From Mycolicibacterium porcinum (lineage in GTDB: Bacteria; Actinomycetota; Actinomycetes; Mycobacteriales; Mycobacteriaceae), in NCBI GenBank assembly GCA_002086835.1, contig MVIG01000004.1:310001-374000 (forward strand): a stretch of DNA of 64,000 nucleotides, read 5' to 3'. Each line of letters opens with the position of its first letter. Within the stretch, counting starts at the first letter, position 1. Shown one piece after another: positions 31,841 to 41,952 of this stretch. Below the pieces are notes generated by a model. That model searched no databases and had not been told where the DNA came from. It saw nothing but the letters and a program-made list of their open reading frames with translations. Made by a program: the position numbers and the translations under genes.

Positions 31841-33109
31841 ATGAAGTCCATCGACGAGCTCGCCGGCAATCTCGACTTCACCACCGCCCAGAAGGGCGCC
31901 GAACGTACGGTCACCTTTCTGCCGGAACCCGAACGGTCCGAACGGATGTACACCGTGATCTCCGTCGACGATCACATCGTCGAGCCACCGGACACCTTCA
32001 CCGACCGGGTGCCGCGCAAGTTCGCCGATCGCGCCCCGAAGGTCGTCGACACCGACAACGGCGGGCAGACCTGGATGTACGACGGCCAGTCGCTGCCCAA
32101 TGTCGGCTTCAACGCCGTGGTCGGCAGGCCGGTCTCCGAATACGGTTTCGAGCCGGCGCGGTTCGACGAGATGCGCCGCGGTGCCTGGGACATTCACGAA
32201 CGCGTCAAGGACATGGATCTCAACGGCGTGTACGCGTCGCTCAACTTCCCGTCGTTCCTGCCCGGTTTCGCCGGTCAGCGGCTGCAGCAGGTGACCAAGG
32301 ACCGCGAGCTCGCGATGGCCGCGGTGCGCGCCTGGAACGACTGGCACCTCGAAGCCTGGGCCGGCGCCTACCCCGAGCGGATCATCCCTTGTCAACTGCC
32401 GTGGCTGCTCGACCCCGAGGTCGGCGCCCAGATGATCTACGAGAACGCCGAACGTGGTTTCCACGCCGTGACGTTCAGTGAGAACCCGGCCATGCTCGGG
32501 TTGCCGACCATCCACTCCGGCTACTGGGAACCGATGATGGCGGCGTGCGCCGAGACGGGCACGGTGGTGAACTTGCACATCGGGTCCTCGGGTTCGGCAC
32601 CGTCCACCACCGACGACGCCCCGCCGGACGTGCAGGGTGTGCTGTTCTTCGCCTATGCCATCACCGCGGCGGTCGACTGGCTGTATTCGGGTCTGCCCAG
32701 CCGGTATCCGGACCTGAAGATCTGTCTGTCCGAAGGTGGAATCGGTTGGGTGGCAGGGCTGCTCGATCGCCTCGACCACATGCTCAGCTACCACCAGATG
32801 TACGGAACGTGGAAGTCGCTGGGCGAAACCCTCTCCCCCGCGGAGGTGTTCACCCGCAACTTCTGGTTCTGCGCGGTCGAGGACCAGTCGTCGTTCGTGC
32901 AGCACGAGCGGATCGGCACCGGCAACATCCTGCTCGAAGCCGACTACCCGCACTGCGATTCGACCTGGCCGCACACCCAGCGCACCATTCACGAACAGAT
33001 ACAGGGCCTGCCCGCCGACGTGATCCGGAAGATCACCTGGGAGAACGCCTCCCGGCTCTATCGGCATCCGGTGCCCGTCGCGGTGCAGAACGACCCGAAC
33101 GCCTACTGA
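31841..33109 (+). CDS. Amidohydrolase-2 family protein (ACMSD/LigW-like, hydrolase or decarboxylase)
   Basis: This 422-residue TIM-barrel protein has family blocks VISVDDHIVEPPDTF near residue 40 (metal-binding His), NLHIGSSG, and LLEADYPHCDSTWP near the C-terminus with the catalytic acid. The family contains metal-dependent decarboxylases of aromatic acids and C-C hydrolases. A ribosome site (AGGAGG) precedes the ATG at 31841. It lies 15 bp after the aldolase gene and 3 bp before the dehydrogenase gene, in the same operon. The substrate is unknown. Confidence 0.88.
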   Translation: MKSIDELAGNLDFTTAQKGAERTVTFLPEPERSERMYTVISVDDHIVEPPDTFTDRVPRKFADRAPKVVDTDNGGQTWMYDGQSLPNVGFNAVVGRPVSEYGFEPARFDEMRRGAWDIHERVKDMDLNGVYASLNFPSFLPGFAGQRLQQVTKDRELAMAAVRAWNDWHLEAWAGAYPERIIPCQLPWLLDPEVGAQMIYENAERGFHAVTFSENPAMLGLPTIHSGYWEPMMAACAETGTVVNLHIGSSGSAPSTTDDAPPDVQGVLFFAYAITAAVDWLYSGLPSRYPDLKICLSEGGIGWVAGLLDRLDHMLSYHQMYGTWKSLGETLSPAEVFTRNFWFCAVEDQSSFVQHERIGTGNILLEADYPHCDSTWPHTQRTIHEQIQGLPADVIRKITWENASRLYRHPVPVAVQNDPNAY

Positions 33110-33112
33110 GCG

Positions 33113-34072
33113 ATGACCGAACCGCTACGCGTCGCCGTCCTCGACGACTACCAGGGCATCGCCGACACCGTCGACTGGTCACCGATTCCGCGGCCGGCCG
33201 AGATCACGTCACTGCGTGAGCACATCGCGCCCGGTCCGGCACTGGCCGAAAAGCTGGCCGGCCACGAGGTCGTCGTCGCGATGCGGGAACGCACCCCGAT
33301 CGACGCAACGCTGCTGGCTCAGTTGCCCACCCTGAAGCTCCTCGTGACGACCGGGCCGTTCAACGCCGCCATCGATGTCGCCGCCGCACACCGCATCGGT
33401 ATCACCGTTTCCGGCACCGGCGGCGCCGTCACCCCGACGGTGGAGCACACGTGGGCCTTGATCCTGGGCCTACAGCGGCACCTGGTCACCGAGGATCTGC
33501 GCATCCGGAATGGGCTGTGGCAGAGCACCATCGGCAGCGATCTGCACGGGGCGACGCTGGGACTGGTCGGGGTGGGCCGGATCGGTAGCCGGGTCGCCGC
33601 GATCGGCAAGGCGTTCGGCATGAACGTGATCGCGTGGAGTCCCAACCTCACCGACGAGCGTGCCGCCAAGGCCGGCGTGGTCCGCGTGGACCGGGAGGCA
33701 CTGTTCGCGGCCGCCGACGTGGTGTCGCTGCACATGGTGCTCGCCGAGACCACCCGCGGCCTGATCGGCGCCGCCGAGTTGGCCGCGATGAAGCCGTCGG
33801 CGATTCTGGTGAACACCTCACGGGGCGGCCTCATCGATGAAGCTGCGCTGCTGGAATCCCTGCGCGGCAAGCAGATTCGTGGTGCGGCCCTCGATGTCTT
33901 CCAGCAGGAGCCCCTGCCCCCGGCGCACCCGCTGGCCACCCTGCCCAACACGCTGCTGACGCCGCACCTGGGCTACGTCACCGAGGGCGTGATGGACATC
34001 TTCTACCGTGACATCGTCGAGGACATCGCGGCCTACTGCGCGGGGTCTCCGCTGCGCCTGCTCACCGGGTAG
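33113..34072 (+). CDS. D-2-hydroxyacid dehydrogenase (NAD-dependent)
   Basis: This 319-residue protein has the Rossmann motif GLVGVGRIGSRVA around residue 145. The catalytic residues of the family are present: Arg in NTSRGGLID, Glu in FQQEPLPP and His in TPHLGY. It interconverts 2-keto and D-2-hydroxy acids. Lineage resembles phosphoglycerate dehydrogenase-like catabolic members rather than SerA, since there is no ACT domain. It ends the catabolic operon, 3 bp after the amidohydrolase. Confidence 0.9.
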   Translation: MTEPLRVAVLDDYQGIADTVDWSPIPRPAEITSLREHIAPGPALAEKLAGHEVVVAMRERTPIDATLLAQLPTLKLLVTTGPFNAAIDVAAAHRIGITVSGTGGAVTPTVEHTWALILGLQRHLVTEDLRIRNGLWQSTIGSDLHGATLGLVGVGRIGSRVAAIGKAFGMNVIAWSPNLTDERAAKAGVVRVDREALFAAADVVSLHMVLAETTRGLIGAAELAAMKPSAILVNTSRGGLIDEAALLESLRGKQIRGAALDVFQQEPLPPAHPLATLPNTLLTPHLGYVTEGVMDIFYRDIVEDIAAYCAGSPLRLLTG

Positions 34073-34107
34073 GTGACGAAAAAATTCCGTTTCGCAAACA
34101 ACTGTGA

Positions 34108-34121
34108 GGTATCTCTACCTT
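34108..34121. promoter_or_regulatory. Inverted repeat AGGTA-N4-TACCT upstream of mmpS
   Basis: Perfect 5-bp arms with a 4-nt centre lie about 110 bp before mmpS. It could be the operator of the TetR regulator encoded after mmpL. It also shows weak similarity (about 10 of 19) to the IdeR box, not enough to call. Confidence 0.35.
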
Positions 34122-34232
34122 CCTTAATGGAACGTTGAAGATCCACTAAGGGCCTGTTACGTTCAGCCGATCAAACGCAGGTCGGATGGGGTTTCCGTTG
34201 GCATGCGCCGATCCGGAGAGGGTGGAATTGCC

Positions 34233-34673
34233 GTGGCAGCGGTGTTTCGACTGGCGAGTCGCTTCTGGATTCCGTTGGTGCTCGTGGCCGCATTGGCGAT
34301 CAGCGGATTCGCGATGAACCGGATGCACGGGATCTTCGGTACCCACATCAACACCGAGCCGGGACAGTCCGCAGGCGACGACATCGTCGAGTTCAACCCG
34401 AAGCGGGTCGTCTATGAGATCGAGGGGCCCAGCGGCACCAGCGGCCACGTCAGCTACCTGGACGCCGACGCCCAACCCCACACCGAGCCTTTCACGTCGC
34501 TGCCGTGGCGGCACGAGGTTGTCACGACCCTGCCGACGGTGTTCGCCAACGTGGTTGCCCAAGGAGATAGCGAAGTGATCAGCTGCCGGATCGTCGTCAA
34601 CGGCGAAGTCCGCGACGAGCAAACCGTGAATCAGCACGACGCCCAGGCCTTCTGCTTGGACAAGGCCGCATGA
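34233..34673 (+). CDS. MmpS-family membrane-anchored periplasmic accessory protein
   Basis: This 146-residue protein has a short N-terminus, a single membrane helix ([18 protein letters not shown]) and an MmpS domain with the block [21 protein letters not shown] and two Cys (ISCRIVV, AFCLD) near the end. MmpS proteins partner MmpL transporters. I prefer the GTG at 34233 because GGAGAGGGTGG lies just upstream; an ATG at 34203 would add ten residues. The stop overlaps the mmpL start (ATGA). With MmpL4/5-type partners this pair may export siderophore. Confidence 0.88.
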   Translation: MAAVFRLASRFWIPLVLVAALAISGFAMNRMHGIFGTHINTEPGQSAGDDIVEFNPKRVVYEIEGPSGTSGHVSYLDADAQPHTEPFTSLPWRHEVVTTLPTVFANVVAQGDSEVISCRIVVNGEVRDEQTVNQHDAQAFCLDKAA

Positions 34674-37549
34674 TGGGTAACCACGAGCTCAACGGCGCCG
34701 TAATGCAGAGCGCCAACCACAAGGGAATCGCCCGCGTCATCCGCGTCGGCGCCATCCCGATCATCCTGGCGTGGGTCGTCCTCGTCGTCGTCCTCAACGC
34801 CCTCATCCCCCAACTCGAGGTAGTCGGGCACGAGCACGCCGTGTCGCTGTCACCGCAGGACGCGCCGGCGCTGGTGGCGATGAAGAAGATCGGCGAGCGC
34901 TTCGACCAATTCGACTCCGACACCATCGCGATGGTCGTGCTGGAGGGAGAACAGCCACTCGGCACCGAGGCCCATCGCTACTACGACGAACTGGTCCGCA
35001 CCCTGCAGGCCGACACCGAACACGTTCAGCACGTCCAGAATTACTGGGGCGACCTGATCACCGCCGCGGGGTCGCAGAGCACCGACGGCAAGGCCGCCTA
35101 CGTCCAGGTCAACCTCGCAGGCAACCAGGGCGAGACGCTGGCCAACGAATCCGTCGCAGCGGTCCGCAAGATCATCGACGAATCCCACCCGCCCGCGGGC
35201 GTGAAAGCCTATGTCACCGGCCAAGGTCCGCTCACCACGGACATGAACGAAGCCGGCGACAAGAGCATGGTCAAGATCACCTTCGTCACCATCGCGGTGA
35301 TCGCGGTGATGCTGATCGTCGTCTACCGGTCGATCGCCACGATGCTGCTGATGCTGATCGTGGTGCTGCTGGAGATGTCGGCGGCTCGTGGTGTCGTGGC
35401 GGCCATCGGCCACGCCGGTCTACTCGGTCTGTCGACATTCTCGGTGAGCCTGCTGACCTCGTTGGCCATCGCCGCCGGAACCGACTATGCGATCTTCCTC
35501 GTCGGCCGATATCAGGAAGCTCGACAGAAAGGCCAGGAACGAGAAGACGCCTACTACACCGCATTCCACGGTGTCGGGCACGTCATCCTCGGCTCCGGCC
35601 TCACCGTCGCAGGCGCGATGCTGTGCCTGCACTTCACCCGGTTGAACTACTTCAGCTCGATGGGCATCCCGAGCGCCATCGGCATGTCCGTGGTGGTGCT
35701 GGCCTCGCTCACCCTGGCCCCGGCGATGTTGGTCGTGGGCAGCCGGTTCGGCCTGCTCGACGCCAAACGCGAGATCCGCTCGCGCGGTTGGCGCAAGGTC
35801 GGCACCTCCGTGGTGCGCTGGCCGGTTCCCATCCTGGCGGCGGCCATCTCCATCGCGCTCATCGGTCTGCTGGCCCTGCCCGGCTACCAGACCTCCTACA
35901 ACGAGCGGCTCTACATCCCCAAGGATCTGCCGTCCAACGTCGGATACGCCGCCGCCGAAAGGCATTTCACCGCCGCGCGGATGAACCCCGACCTGCTGCT
36001 GGTGGATGCGGGGCGCGACCTGCGCAACCCGGCCGACATGATCGTGCTGGACAAGATCGCCAGGGAGCTGATCCGGGTGCCCGGCGTCGCGCGCGTGCAG
36101 AGCATCACCCGACCACTGGGCCGGCCCATCGCACACAGTTCCGTGCCGTTCCAGGTGAGCATGCAATCGGTGTCGATGACCGAGAACCTGCAGTTCCTGC
36201 GGGAGCGCATGGGCGACATGAACACGCTCACCGACGATCTCGGCCGCATGATCGCGATCATGGAGAACATGCTGGGCCTGATGAACCGGATGACCGACAT
36301 CACCCACGAACTGACCTCCAGCATGAACGACATGCAGGTGAGCACCAACGAAATGCGAGACCACATGGCTGATTTCGACGATTTCATGCGGCCGATGCGG
36401 AACTATCTGTACTGGGAACCGCACTGCTACGACATCCCGATGTGCCAGTCCATGCGGTCGCTGTTCGACGGCCTGGACGGCATCGACACCATGACCGAGA
36501 CCCTGTCGGAATCGGTGAAGAACATGAACGAGATGGACCAGCTGATGCCGCAGCTGGTGGCCCAGTTGCCTCCGATGATCGCCATCTCGAAGTCGATGCA
36601 GGGCACGATGAAGACGATGTTCAGCACGTTCAACGGGCTGGTGGACCAGATCGGCAAGATGACCGACACCGCGTCCGTGATGGGTCAGGCGTTCGACGAC
36701 GCCCGCAACGACGACTCGTTCTATCTGCCGCCCGAGGCATTCGACAACCCTGACTTCAAACGCGGGCTCGCCCTGATGGTCTCGCCGGACGGCCAGGCCG
36801 CGCAATTCATCATCACCCACGATGTGGATCCGGCTACCTCCGAAGGCATTTCGCATGTCGACCCGATCCTCAAGACGGCCAGGGAGGCGATCAAGACCAC
36901 GCCGCTGGCCGATGCCAAGATCTACCTCGGCGGTACGGCAGCGACGTACAAGGACATCCAGGTCGGCGCGCAGTGGGATCTGCTGATCTCGGCGTGCGGC
37001 GCAATCACGTTGATCTTCATCGTGATGCTGTTGATCACCCGCGCGCTGATCGCGTCCTTCGTCATCGTCGGCACCGTGATCCTGTCCCTGGCCGCGTCGT
37101 TCGGCCTGTCGGTGCTGGTGTGGCAGTACCTGCTCGGGATCGATCTGCACTGGATGACGCTGGCGTTCTCGGTCATCATCCTGTTGGCGGTGGGATCGGA
37201 CTACAACCTGTTGGTGGTCTCGCGAATGAAGGAAGAGATCGGCGCTGGCATCAACACCGGCATCATCCGGGCCATGGGCGCCACCGGCGGCGTGGTCACC
37301 GCGGCCGGCCTGGTGTTCGCGTTCACGATGGCGTCGATGGCGACGAGCGATCTGATCGCCATCGGGCAGGGCGGCACCACCATCGGTCTGGGCCTGCTGT
37401 TCGACACGCTCGTCGTTCGCTCGCTGATGACACCGACGATTGCCGCGATCCTCGGCCGCTGGTTCTGGTGGCCGCTGCCGGTGCGTCAGCGTCCGGCGCG
37501 TTTCCTCTCCGATCGGACCGCACCGATACCGGTGGCGAGATCGTCGTGA
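34670..37549 (+). CDS. MmpL-family RND transporter, MmpL4/MmpL5 type
   Basis: This 959-residue inner-membrane transporter has about 12 helices. The proton-relay motifs are [15 protein letters not shown] in the first half and [16 protein letters not shown] in the second. Between them is a long Met-rich helical hairpin (about residues 505-690, [15 protein letters not shown] through [15 protein letters not shown]) as in MmpL4/5, thought to span the periplasm. MmpL4 and MmpL5 export mycobactin-type siderophores in M. tuberculosis; the mbt genes 1.3 kb beyond the tetR gene support that role here, as inference. There are two Cys in [14 protein letters not shown] of the hairpin tip. Confidence 0.92.
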   Translation: MMGNHELNGAVMQSANHKGIARVIRVGAIPIILAWVVLVVVLNALIPQLEVVGHEHAVSLSPQDAPALVAMKKIGERFDQFDSDTIAMVVLEGEQPLGTEAHRYYDELVRTLQADTEHVQHVQNYWGDLITAAGSQSTDGKAAYVQVNLAGNQGETLANESVAAVRKIIDESHPPAGVKAYVTGQGPLTTDMNEAGDKSMVKITFVTIAVIAVMLIVVYRSIATMLLMLIVVLLEMSAARGVVAAIGHAGLLGLSTFSVSLLTSLAIAAGTDYAIFLVGRYQEARQKGQEREDAYYTAFHGVGHVILGSGLTVAGAMLCLHFTRLNYFSSMGIPSAIGMSVVVLASLTLAPAMLVVGSRFGLLDAKREIRSRGWRKVGTSVVRWPVPILAAAISIALIGLLALPGYQTSYNERLYIPKDLPSNVGYAAAERHFTAARMNPDLLLVDAGRDLRNPADMIVLDKIARELIRVPGVARVQSITRPLGRPIAHSSVPFQVSMQSVSMTENLQFLRERMGDMNTLTDDLGRMIAIMENMLGLMNRMTDITHELTSSMNDMQVSTNEMRDHMADFDDFMRPMRNYLYWEPHCYDIPMCQSMRSLFDGLDGIDTMTETLSESVKNMNEMDQLMPQLVAQLPPMIAISKSMQGTMKTMFSTFNGLVDQIGKMTDTASVMGQAFDDARNDDSFYLPPEAFDNPDFKRGLALMVSPDGQAAQFIITHDVDPATSEGISHVDPILKTAREAIKTTPLADAKIYLGGTAATYKDIQVGAQWDLLISACGAITLIFIVMLLITRALIASFVIVGTVILSLAASFGLSVLVWQYLLGIDLHWMTLAFSVIILLAVGSDYNLLVVSRMKEEIGAGINTGIIRAMGATGGVVTAAGLVFAFTMASMATSDLIAIGQGGTTIGLGLLFDTLVVRSLMTPTIAAILGRWFWWPLPVRQRPARFLSDRTAPIPVARSS

Positions 37550-37571
37550 CCCGCGTCGATACCATCGACGG

Positions 37572-38138
37572 ATGAGCACAGGCGAGCTCTCGGCCACCCA
37601 GGCGCGTACCCGTGGTGCGATCATCGAGGCTGCCGCCGCAGTCCTAGCTGACGACCGGACCGCCACGTTGCCTGATATCGCCAAGGCGGCCGGGGTCGGC
37701 CGCACCACGGTGCACCGTTACTTTCCCGATCGGGAAAGCCTGATCAACGCGACGATTCTCGATTCGGTGCAGGTCGTGACCAACGCCGTGGCCGCCGCTG
37801 CGCCGGAGGACGGCTGCCCGATCGAGGCGATGCGGCGCGTCATCAACGCGATGATCTCGGTCGGCAACCGCCTGTTGTTCCTTTTCGACGACCCCAACGT
37901 CCTTCGTGGCCTGCCACCCGAAGCGGTGCCCGACAACAGCTATCTCACCAGCCTGATCGAACGCGGCCAGGCCGAGGGCGTGTTCGATCCGGAATCGAGC
38001 ACCCGGTGGCTCGAACATGCGCTCTACGGTTTGGTCATGTGGGCCTGCCAGGACTCCAAGGACGGCCTCATGCCGCAGCACGCGGCCGCCCCGGCCGTCA
38101 TCCGCACGTTCGAGCGCGGGGTGCGCTGCCGCGACTGA
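37572..38138 (+). CDS. TetR-family transcriptional regulator
   Basis: This 188-residue regulator has an N-terminal TetR helix-turn-helix (IIEAAAAVLADDRTATLPDIAKAAGVGRTTVHRYFPDRESL, residues 16-57 approximately) and a variable ligand domain. It starts 22 bp after mmpL on the same strand, so it probably controls the mmpS-mmpL unit it sits in. A candidate operator lies at 34108-34121. The M. tuberculosis mmpS5-mmpL5 unit is instead controlled by a MarR protein, so this is a different arrangement. Confidence 0.88.
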   Translation: MSTGELSATQARTRGAIIEAAAAVLADDRTATLPDIAKAAGVGRTTVHRYFPDRESLINATILDSVQVVTNAVAAAAPEDGCPIEAMRRVINAMISVGNRLLFLFDDPNVLRGLPPEAVPDNSYLTSLIERGQAEGVFDPESSTRWLEHALYGLVMWACQDSKDGLMPQHAAAPAVIRTFERGVRCRD

Positions 38139-38158
38139 CGCCACGAGTCGGTCGCTGC

Positions 38159-38809
38159 TCACCGCCGCCAGAACAGGTGATGGGTGACCGCGCCACCGGG
38201 GCTGGGCACCACATCGTGGTGATAGCGGTCGTTCAGCTCATCGGGCGACTCCCAGAGCCGAGACCCACTGCCCAACTCGGTCGGGGACACCGCCACGTGC
38301 AGGGTGTCGATCAGATCGGCGTCGAGGAACTCCCGGACGGTGCTCGCTCCCCCACCCAGGCGCACGTCCTTGCCCTGCCCAGCGGCCCGGGCCTGCTCCA
38401 GCACCGTCGCGGGATCGGCGTTGACGAAGTGGAACGTGGTGTCGGACAGGGTCAATGACGGCCGAGGGTGGTGGGTCAGCACGAACACCGGTGTGTGGAA
38501 CGGAGGCTCGTCACCCCACCAGCCCTGCCAGTCGGGGTGGTCCTCCCAGGCGCCGCGGTACGGACTGAACTTGTTGCGACCCATGATCTCGGCACCGATG
38601 TTGTGATGAAAGTCCCGGGTCAGGTAGTCGTCGAGGCCGCGACTGCCGCCGGGCTCGGTGCGGTTGGGCCAGCTCGCCGTGGCGCCGGCCCAGGCGAACA
38701 TCGTCCCCGGGTCGGCGTGGCCGAAGGGGCGTTCAAAGCTCTGGTTCTCGCCGGCGCCGAATCCGTCGCTGGAGACATTGAAATTCTGGACTTTGAGCAG
38801 CTGGGCCAC
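38159..38809 (-). CDS. RibD/dihydrofolate reductase-like domain protein
   Basis: This 216-residue protein has the DHFR-like reductase fold of the RibD C-terminal family: QNFNVSSDGFGAG at the start, IMGRNKFSPYRG, PVFVLTHHPRPSL and the NADPH-loop block DVRLGGGASTVREFLDADLID. Many such free-standing actinobacterial proteins are of unknown substrate and are not true riboflavin enzymes. It converges with tetR over only 20 bp. There is no operon partner. Confidence 0.85.
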   Translation of the reverse strand: MAQLLKVQNFNVSSDGFGAGENQSFERPFGHADPGTMFAWAGATASWPNRTEPGGSRGLDDYLTRDFHHNIGAEIMGRNKFSPYRGAWEDHPDWQGWWGDEPPFHTPVFVLTHHPRPSLTLSDTTFHFVNADPATVLEQARAAGQGKDVRLGGGASTVREFLDADLIDTLHVAVSPTELGSGSRLWESPDELNDRYHHDVVPSPGGAVTHHLFWRR

Positions 38810-38888
38810 GTGTTCTCTCCCGTTCGGTCAGCAGTGGATGCTGATAGGACTCCGGACGAGGGTAGAACTCATCGCGCGGCCCGGGCAG

Positions 38889-40454
38889 CTAGCGCGCGGA
38901 CTCCAGTTGGCGCCGGACCTCGAGGCGCCGCAGTTTTCCCGACGACGTGCGGGGCAGCGATCCCGGCGACATCAGCACGACGTCGGCGGGCGTCACGCCA
39001 CACACCGAAACGATCCGCCGGATCACGGCACTGCGGGTGGTGTCCTGCTCGGTGCCGACGAACTCCGCCGCCACCAGCAGTCGCGATTGCGCGGCGCCGG
39101 ATTCCGTGCCGACAGCGACGACGGCTCCTTCGCGGACGCCGTCCACCTCCCCCGCGACCTGTTCGATCTCGGTGGGGAAGATATTGCGTCCGGCGATGGT
39201 GATCATCTCCTTGGACCGCCCGCAGATCACCAGGGCGCCGTCGACGAGATAGCCGATGTCGCCGGTCGGGAACCACTGTCCGTTGCTCCCCGCGTCGACA
39301 GGTTCATCGCCGAGGTATGCCGTCATCATCGACGAGCCCCGAATCTCGACCTCGCCGGCTGCGCCGGTCTCGTCGTGTGCAGAAGGGACGATGCGGATCT
39401 CCATCCCCGGCACCGGCCTGCCCAGCAAGGCAAGGCGCCGGTCGGTGTCGGCAGCATCCGGAATGTCGATGCGCAGACCCTCGCCGGGCGCTGGAATGGT
39501 GACCGCGCACGTGGACTCCGCCATCCCGTAGCTGGGCGCCATCGCCCCCGCGTCGAAGCCGAATCTGCTCATGCCGATGGCGAATCGATCGACGCCGGCG
39601 CAGTCGACGGGCTCACCCCCGTTGATCGCGATCCGCACCGCGCCGAGGTCGACGTCGGATACGCGGTTGGCGAAGCGGCCGAGCACCGAGTATCCGAAAT
39701 TCGGCCCGGCGGTGAAGGTCGCCGACGATTCGGACAGCCATTCGGCCCAGCGCAGCGGCGCCGCCGAGAAGGCACCCGTCGGCGCCAGCCACAGCGGCAT
39801 CCCCGACATCGTCGACGCCAGCAGCATCGCCAGCCCCATGTCGTGATAGATCGGCAACCAGGAACAGCAGACATCGTTGCGGCTCAGGGACAATCGCTGC
39901 GTGACGGCCAGCATGTTGTTGAGCACGGCCTCCGGGGCCAGCATCGCGGTGCGTGGAGAGCCGGTGGACCCGGCCGTGCCCTGCAGGATCGCGACGTCGG
40001 CATGGTCGGGGTACATCAGCTGTGCCGATGTGGGTGTGCGTGCGGCATCGGCGATGTCGCACACCGTCAGCGACGAGTCCACGGTCCGCAACAGTTCCAG
40101 CGTGCTTCCGTAGCTGAACACCGTGGTCACGCCGATTCCGGCGAACCTGGACAACGTGGCGTGTGCCCATTCGGACGGCTCGGCGCGCCGCTGCGGACGC
40201 GGAAGGATCGACACTCCCACACCGGCCAGCCACGAACCCTGAATGGCGGCAACGATTTCCACGGTCGGCTCACCGACCAGACCTACCGCACCGGGCCGAT
40301 CCCGGCCCAGCAGATATGCCGCGATGTGTTCGGCGATGCCGTGCACCTCGGGCCACGGGCGACGACGCCAGCAATCGGTGTCGCGGTCCAGTACCAGCAG
40401 GTCGTGCGGCGAGCCGACCATCGCCTCGCGCAGGGCGCCTGCGAGCGGGTTCAC
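38889..40454 (-). CDS. mbtM: Acyl-ACP/AMP ligase of mycobactin acyl chain synthesis (MbtM/FadD33-like)
   Basis: This 521-residue adenylating enzyme has a short ATP loop (LQGTAGSTGSPR), the SYGMAES motif and the C-terminal LPRTSSGKLRR lysine. In M. tuberculosis MbtM loads the long acyl chain onto the carrier MbtL. The direct 4-bp overlap with an mbtL-like carrier gene (GTGA at 40451-40454) supports that role strongly. It is somewhat shorter than FadD33. No mbtN-like acyl-ACP dehydrogenase follows it here. Confidence 0.85.
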   Translation of the reverse strand: MNPLAGALREAMVGSPHDLLVLDRDTDCWRRRPWPEVHGIAEHIAAYLLGRDRPGAVGLVGEPTVEIVAAIQGSWLAGVGVSILPRPQRRAEPSEWAHATLSRFAGIGVTTVFSYGSTLELLRTVDSSLTVCDIADAARTPTSAQLMYPDHADVAILQGTAGSTGSPRTAMLAPEAVLNNMLAVTQRLSLSRNDVCCSWLPIYHDMGLAMLLASTMSGMPLWLAPTGAFSAAPLRWAEWLSESSATFTAGPNFGYSVLGRFANRVSDVDLGAVRIAINGGEPVDCAGVDRFAIGMSRFGFDAGAMAPSYGMAESTCAVTIPAPGEGLRIDIPDAADTDRRLALLGRPVPGMEIRIVPSAHDETGAAGEVEIRGSSMMTAYLGDEPVDAGSNGQWFPTGDIGYLVDGALVICGRSKEMITIAGRNIFPTEIEQVAGEVDGVREGAVVAVGTESGAAQSRLLVAAEFVGTEQDTTRSAVIRRIVSVCGVTPADVVLMSPGSLPRTSSGKLRRLEVRRQLESAR

Positions 40455-40714
40455 GCTGCGTTCCTGCCGTCGATCGCGGCCTGCAGATCGCCCACGGTGC
40501 GGCAGCTGATGAGGTCTTCCTCACTGAGCTGCACGCCGAACTTCTCCTCGATCGCCACCAGTCCGACGGCGAACGAGACGGAATCCATGCCGAGGTCATC
40601 GACCAGACGGGTACCGGCACTGAGTGATTGGCAGGGAAGTTCGAGATCGTCACGCAGAATGGCGGCCAGCCCGTCGGACACGGTGGGCGCTGTGGATGAA
40701 TCTGTCGCGGTCAT
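40451..40714 (-). CDS. mbtL: Acyl carrier protein of mycobactin synthesis (MbtL-like)
   Basis: This 87-residue acyl carrier protein has its phosphopantetheine serine at Ser45 in LGMDSVSF, within a four-helix ACP pattern. It carries the fatty chain between MbtM and MbtK. The ATG is at 40712-40714 and the gene overlaps mbtM by 4 bp. A partial IdeR-like site lies about 23 bp upstream. Confidence 0.87.
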   Translation of the reverse strand: MTATDSSTAPTVSDGLAAILRDDLELPCQSLSAGTRLVDDLGMDSVSFAVGLVAIEEKFGVQLSEEDLISCRTVGDLQAAIDGRNAA

Positions 40715-40736
40715 ATGTGCATACCCGGCTGGCCAA

Positions 40737-40755
40737 CAGGACCAGCCTCACCTTT
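40737..40755 (-). promoter_or_regulatory. Weak IdeR-box-like site upstream of mbtL
   Basis: The right half AGCCTcACCT matches 9 of 10 positions of the IdeR consensus half, but the left half is poor, about 10 of 19 overall. Mycobactin genes are IdeR-repressed in M. tuberculosis, so context helps. Confidence 0.35.
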
Positions 40756-40825
40756 CGTTTCCGGTACGAGATCAGTTGATTTCATTGGGACCAGCTGTCA
40801 GACAGCAGGTTTGGTCGGCCTGAAC

Positions 40826-41452
40826 TCAGGCCATCCATTTCCGGGCGGTGTCCCGGTCGAGTTGATAGAGCGCCATCGTCCGGTTGGGCATCTCGTGCTC
40901 ACCGAGGAATCGACACCCGGCGAACTCACACAACCCGCGCACGGTGGTGTTGCGGTGGTCAGGATCGAACATGATCCGCTGGCAATTCGGATCGGCAGCA
41001 AGCACACTCGCAACGATCTTCGGCAGCAGCATCGGGCCCAGACCGCGGTTGACCAGCTCTTCATCGGCGATCGCCCCGTGCAGACCCAGATCGTGCGGTT
41101 CACTGTCGTACCGGCCCGCGATGGAATCTTTGGCGGCACGGTAGATTTCGAGGTACCCGCGATCAACTCCGCCGATACTCAAGACCAGCGGAAGCGAGTA
41201 GTGACCGTCCAGCTGAGCTTTCACATGCTTGCGCCAACGCTCGACCGGCCAGTCATACTCCCAGGTTCTCGCCAGGTGCGGCCGGTTCATCCACTCGGCG
41301 ATCAGCGCGGCGTCATCATCGGAGGCCACCCGGATGGCGCTCGGCCGCAACAGTTGCGGCACCGGTGGACCTGGCGTGCGGCGCACCTCATCGGAAATTT
41401 CCTTGAGTTCTCGTGGAAGGACCGGATAGGCCGCGGTTGACGTGTTCGTCAC
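40826..41452 (-). CDS. mbtK: Mycobactin lysine N-acyltransferase
   Basis: This 208-residue GNAT-fold protein matches Rv1347c (MbtK), which transfers the acyl chain from MbtL to the N6 of lysine in mycobactin. Diagnostic segments are [33 protein letters not shown] and the C-terminal [21 protein letters not shown], shared with IucB-like siderophore acyltransferases. It lies 111 bp upstream of mbtL on the same strand, so K-L-M run in one direction, unlike M. tuberculosis where mbtK is opposite to mbtL-mbtM. An IdeR-like box is at 41607-41625. Confidence 0.92.
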   Translation of the reverse strand: MTNTSTAAYPVLPRELKEISDEVRRTPGPPVPQLLRPSAIRVASDDDAALIAEWMNRPHLARTWEYDWPVERWRKHVKAQLDGHYSLPLVLSIGGVDRGYLEIYRAAKDSIAGRYDSEPHDLGLHGAIADEELVNRGLGPMLLPKIVASVLAADPNCQRIMFDPDHRNTTVRGLCEFAGCRFLGEHEMPNRTMALYQLDRDTARKWMA

Positions 41453-41952
41453 GTCGCCCGCTGCGTTCGAGCCTCCACAACACCAGTTGCGCTGTACTGC
41501 AACAGTTCATCCCACGTCAAAGCCACATCCCCCTGTCTCCGGCGCAGATCGGGGGCGCCACCTACGTGTGGGCGCCGCACTCAGATCCGCAGCCTCCTTC
41601 GACCAGCGACGTGAGACTAACCAAAACTTCTCTGATGATGGGGCGTCCCTTTCGACACACAAACCGGCCGCACATGCGACCCACAACTGCCGTCGATATC
41701 TGGGCAAGGTTCAAACACGCATTACAACAGCATTTTTGGTGCCACATCGGGATACCGAAGGCTTCGGACCAAGCCGCAGCACACCTTGACTCGCGGCGCC
41801 GGCCGAGACCATGCGATCGCGGTATCTCCGCGAACGCCTCTGTCAACGCAGCGCGGTGATTGTGGTCGCGTTTCTCCGCCAGCGGCACGTCTCAGCCAAT
41901 TCCGCACCGATGCACCCGCCTCAGACGTGGGCTATCCCACACTCGCGGCGCG
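41453..41952. other. 500-bp intergenic region without a recognisable gene
   Basis: Between mbtK and the 3' end of pyc there is no reading frame with a domain I recognise. Open frames here have no ribosome site and no codon bias. Apart from the IdeR-like box I see no repeat, tRNA or clear terminator. The AT content in 41620-41760 is higher than in the flanks. Confidence 0.6.
41607..41625 (-). promoter_or_regulatory. IdeR-box-like site upstream of mbtK
   Basis: TTTGGTTAGTCTCACGTCG on the minus strand matches the IdeR consensus at 13 of 19 positions, with a perfect GGTTAG half. It lies about 155 bp before mbtK. Confidence 0.45.

Noticed and set aside
35420-37708. 762-codon open frame antisense to mmpL
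   Set aside because: Antisense shadow rich in His, Arg and Gln; mmpL on the other strand has intact membrane helices and motifs.
41413-41888. Several overlapping frames of 60-150 codons between mbtK and pyc
   Set aside because: No ribosome sites, mixed composition and no recognisable domain; treated as non-coding.
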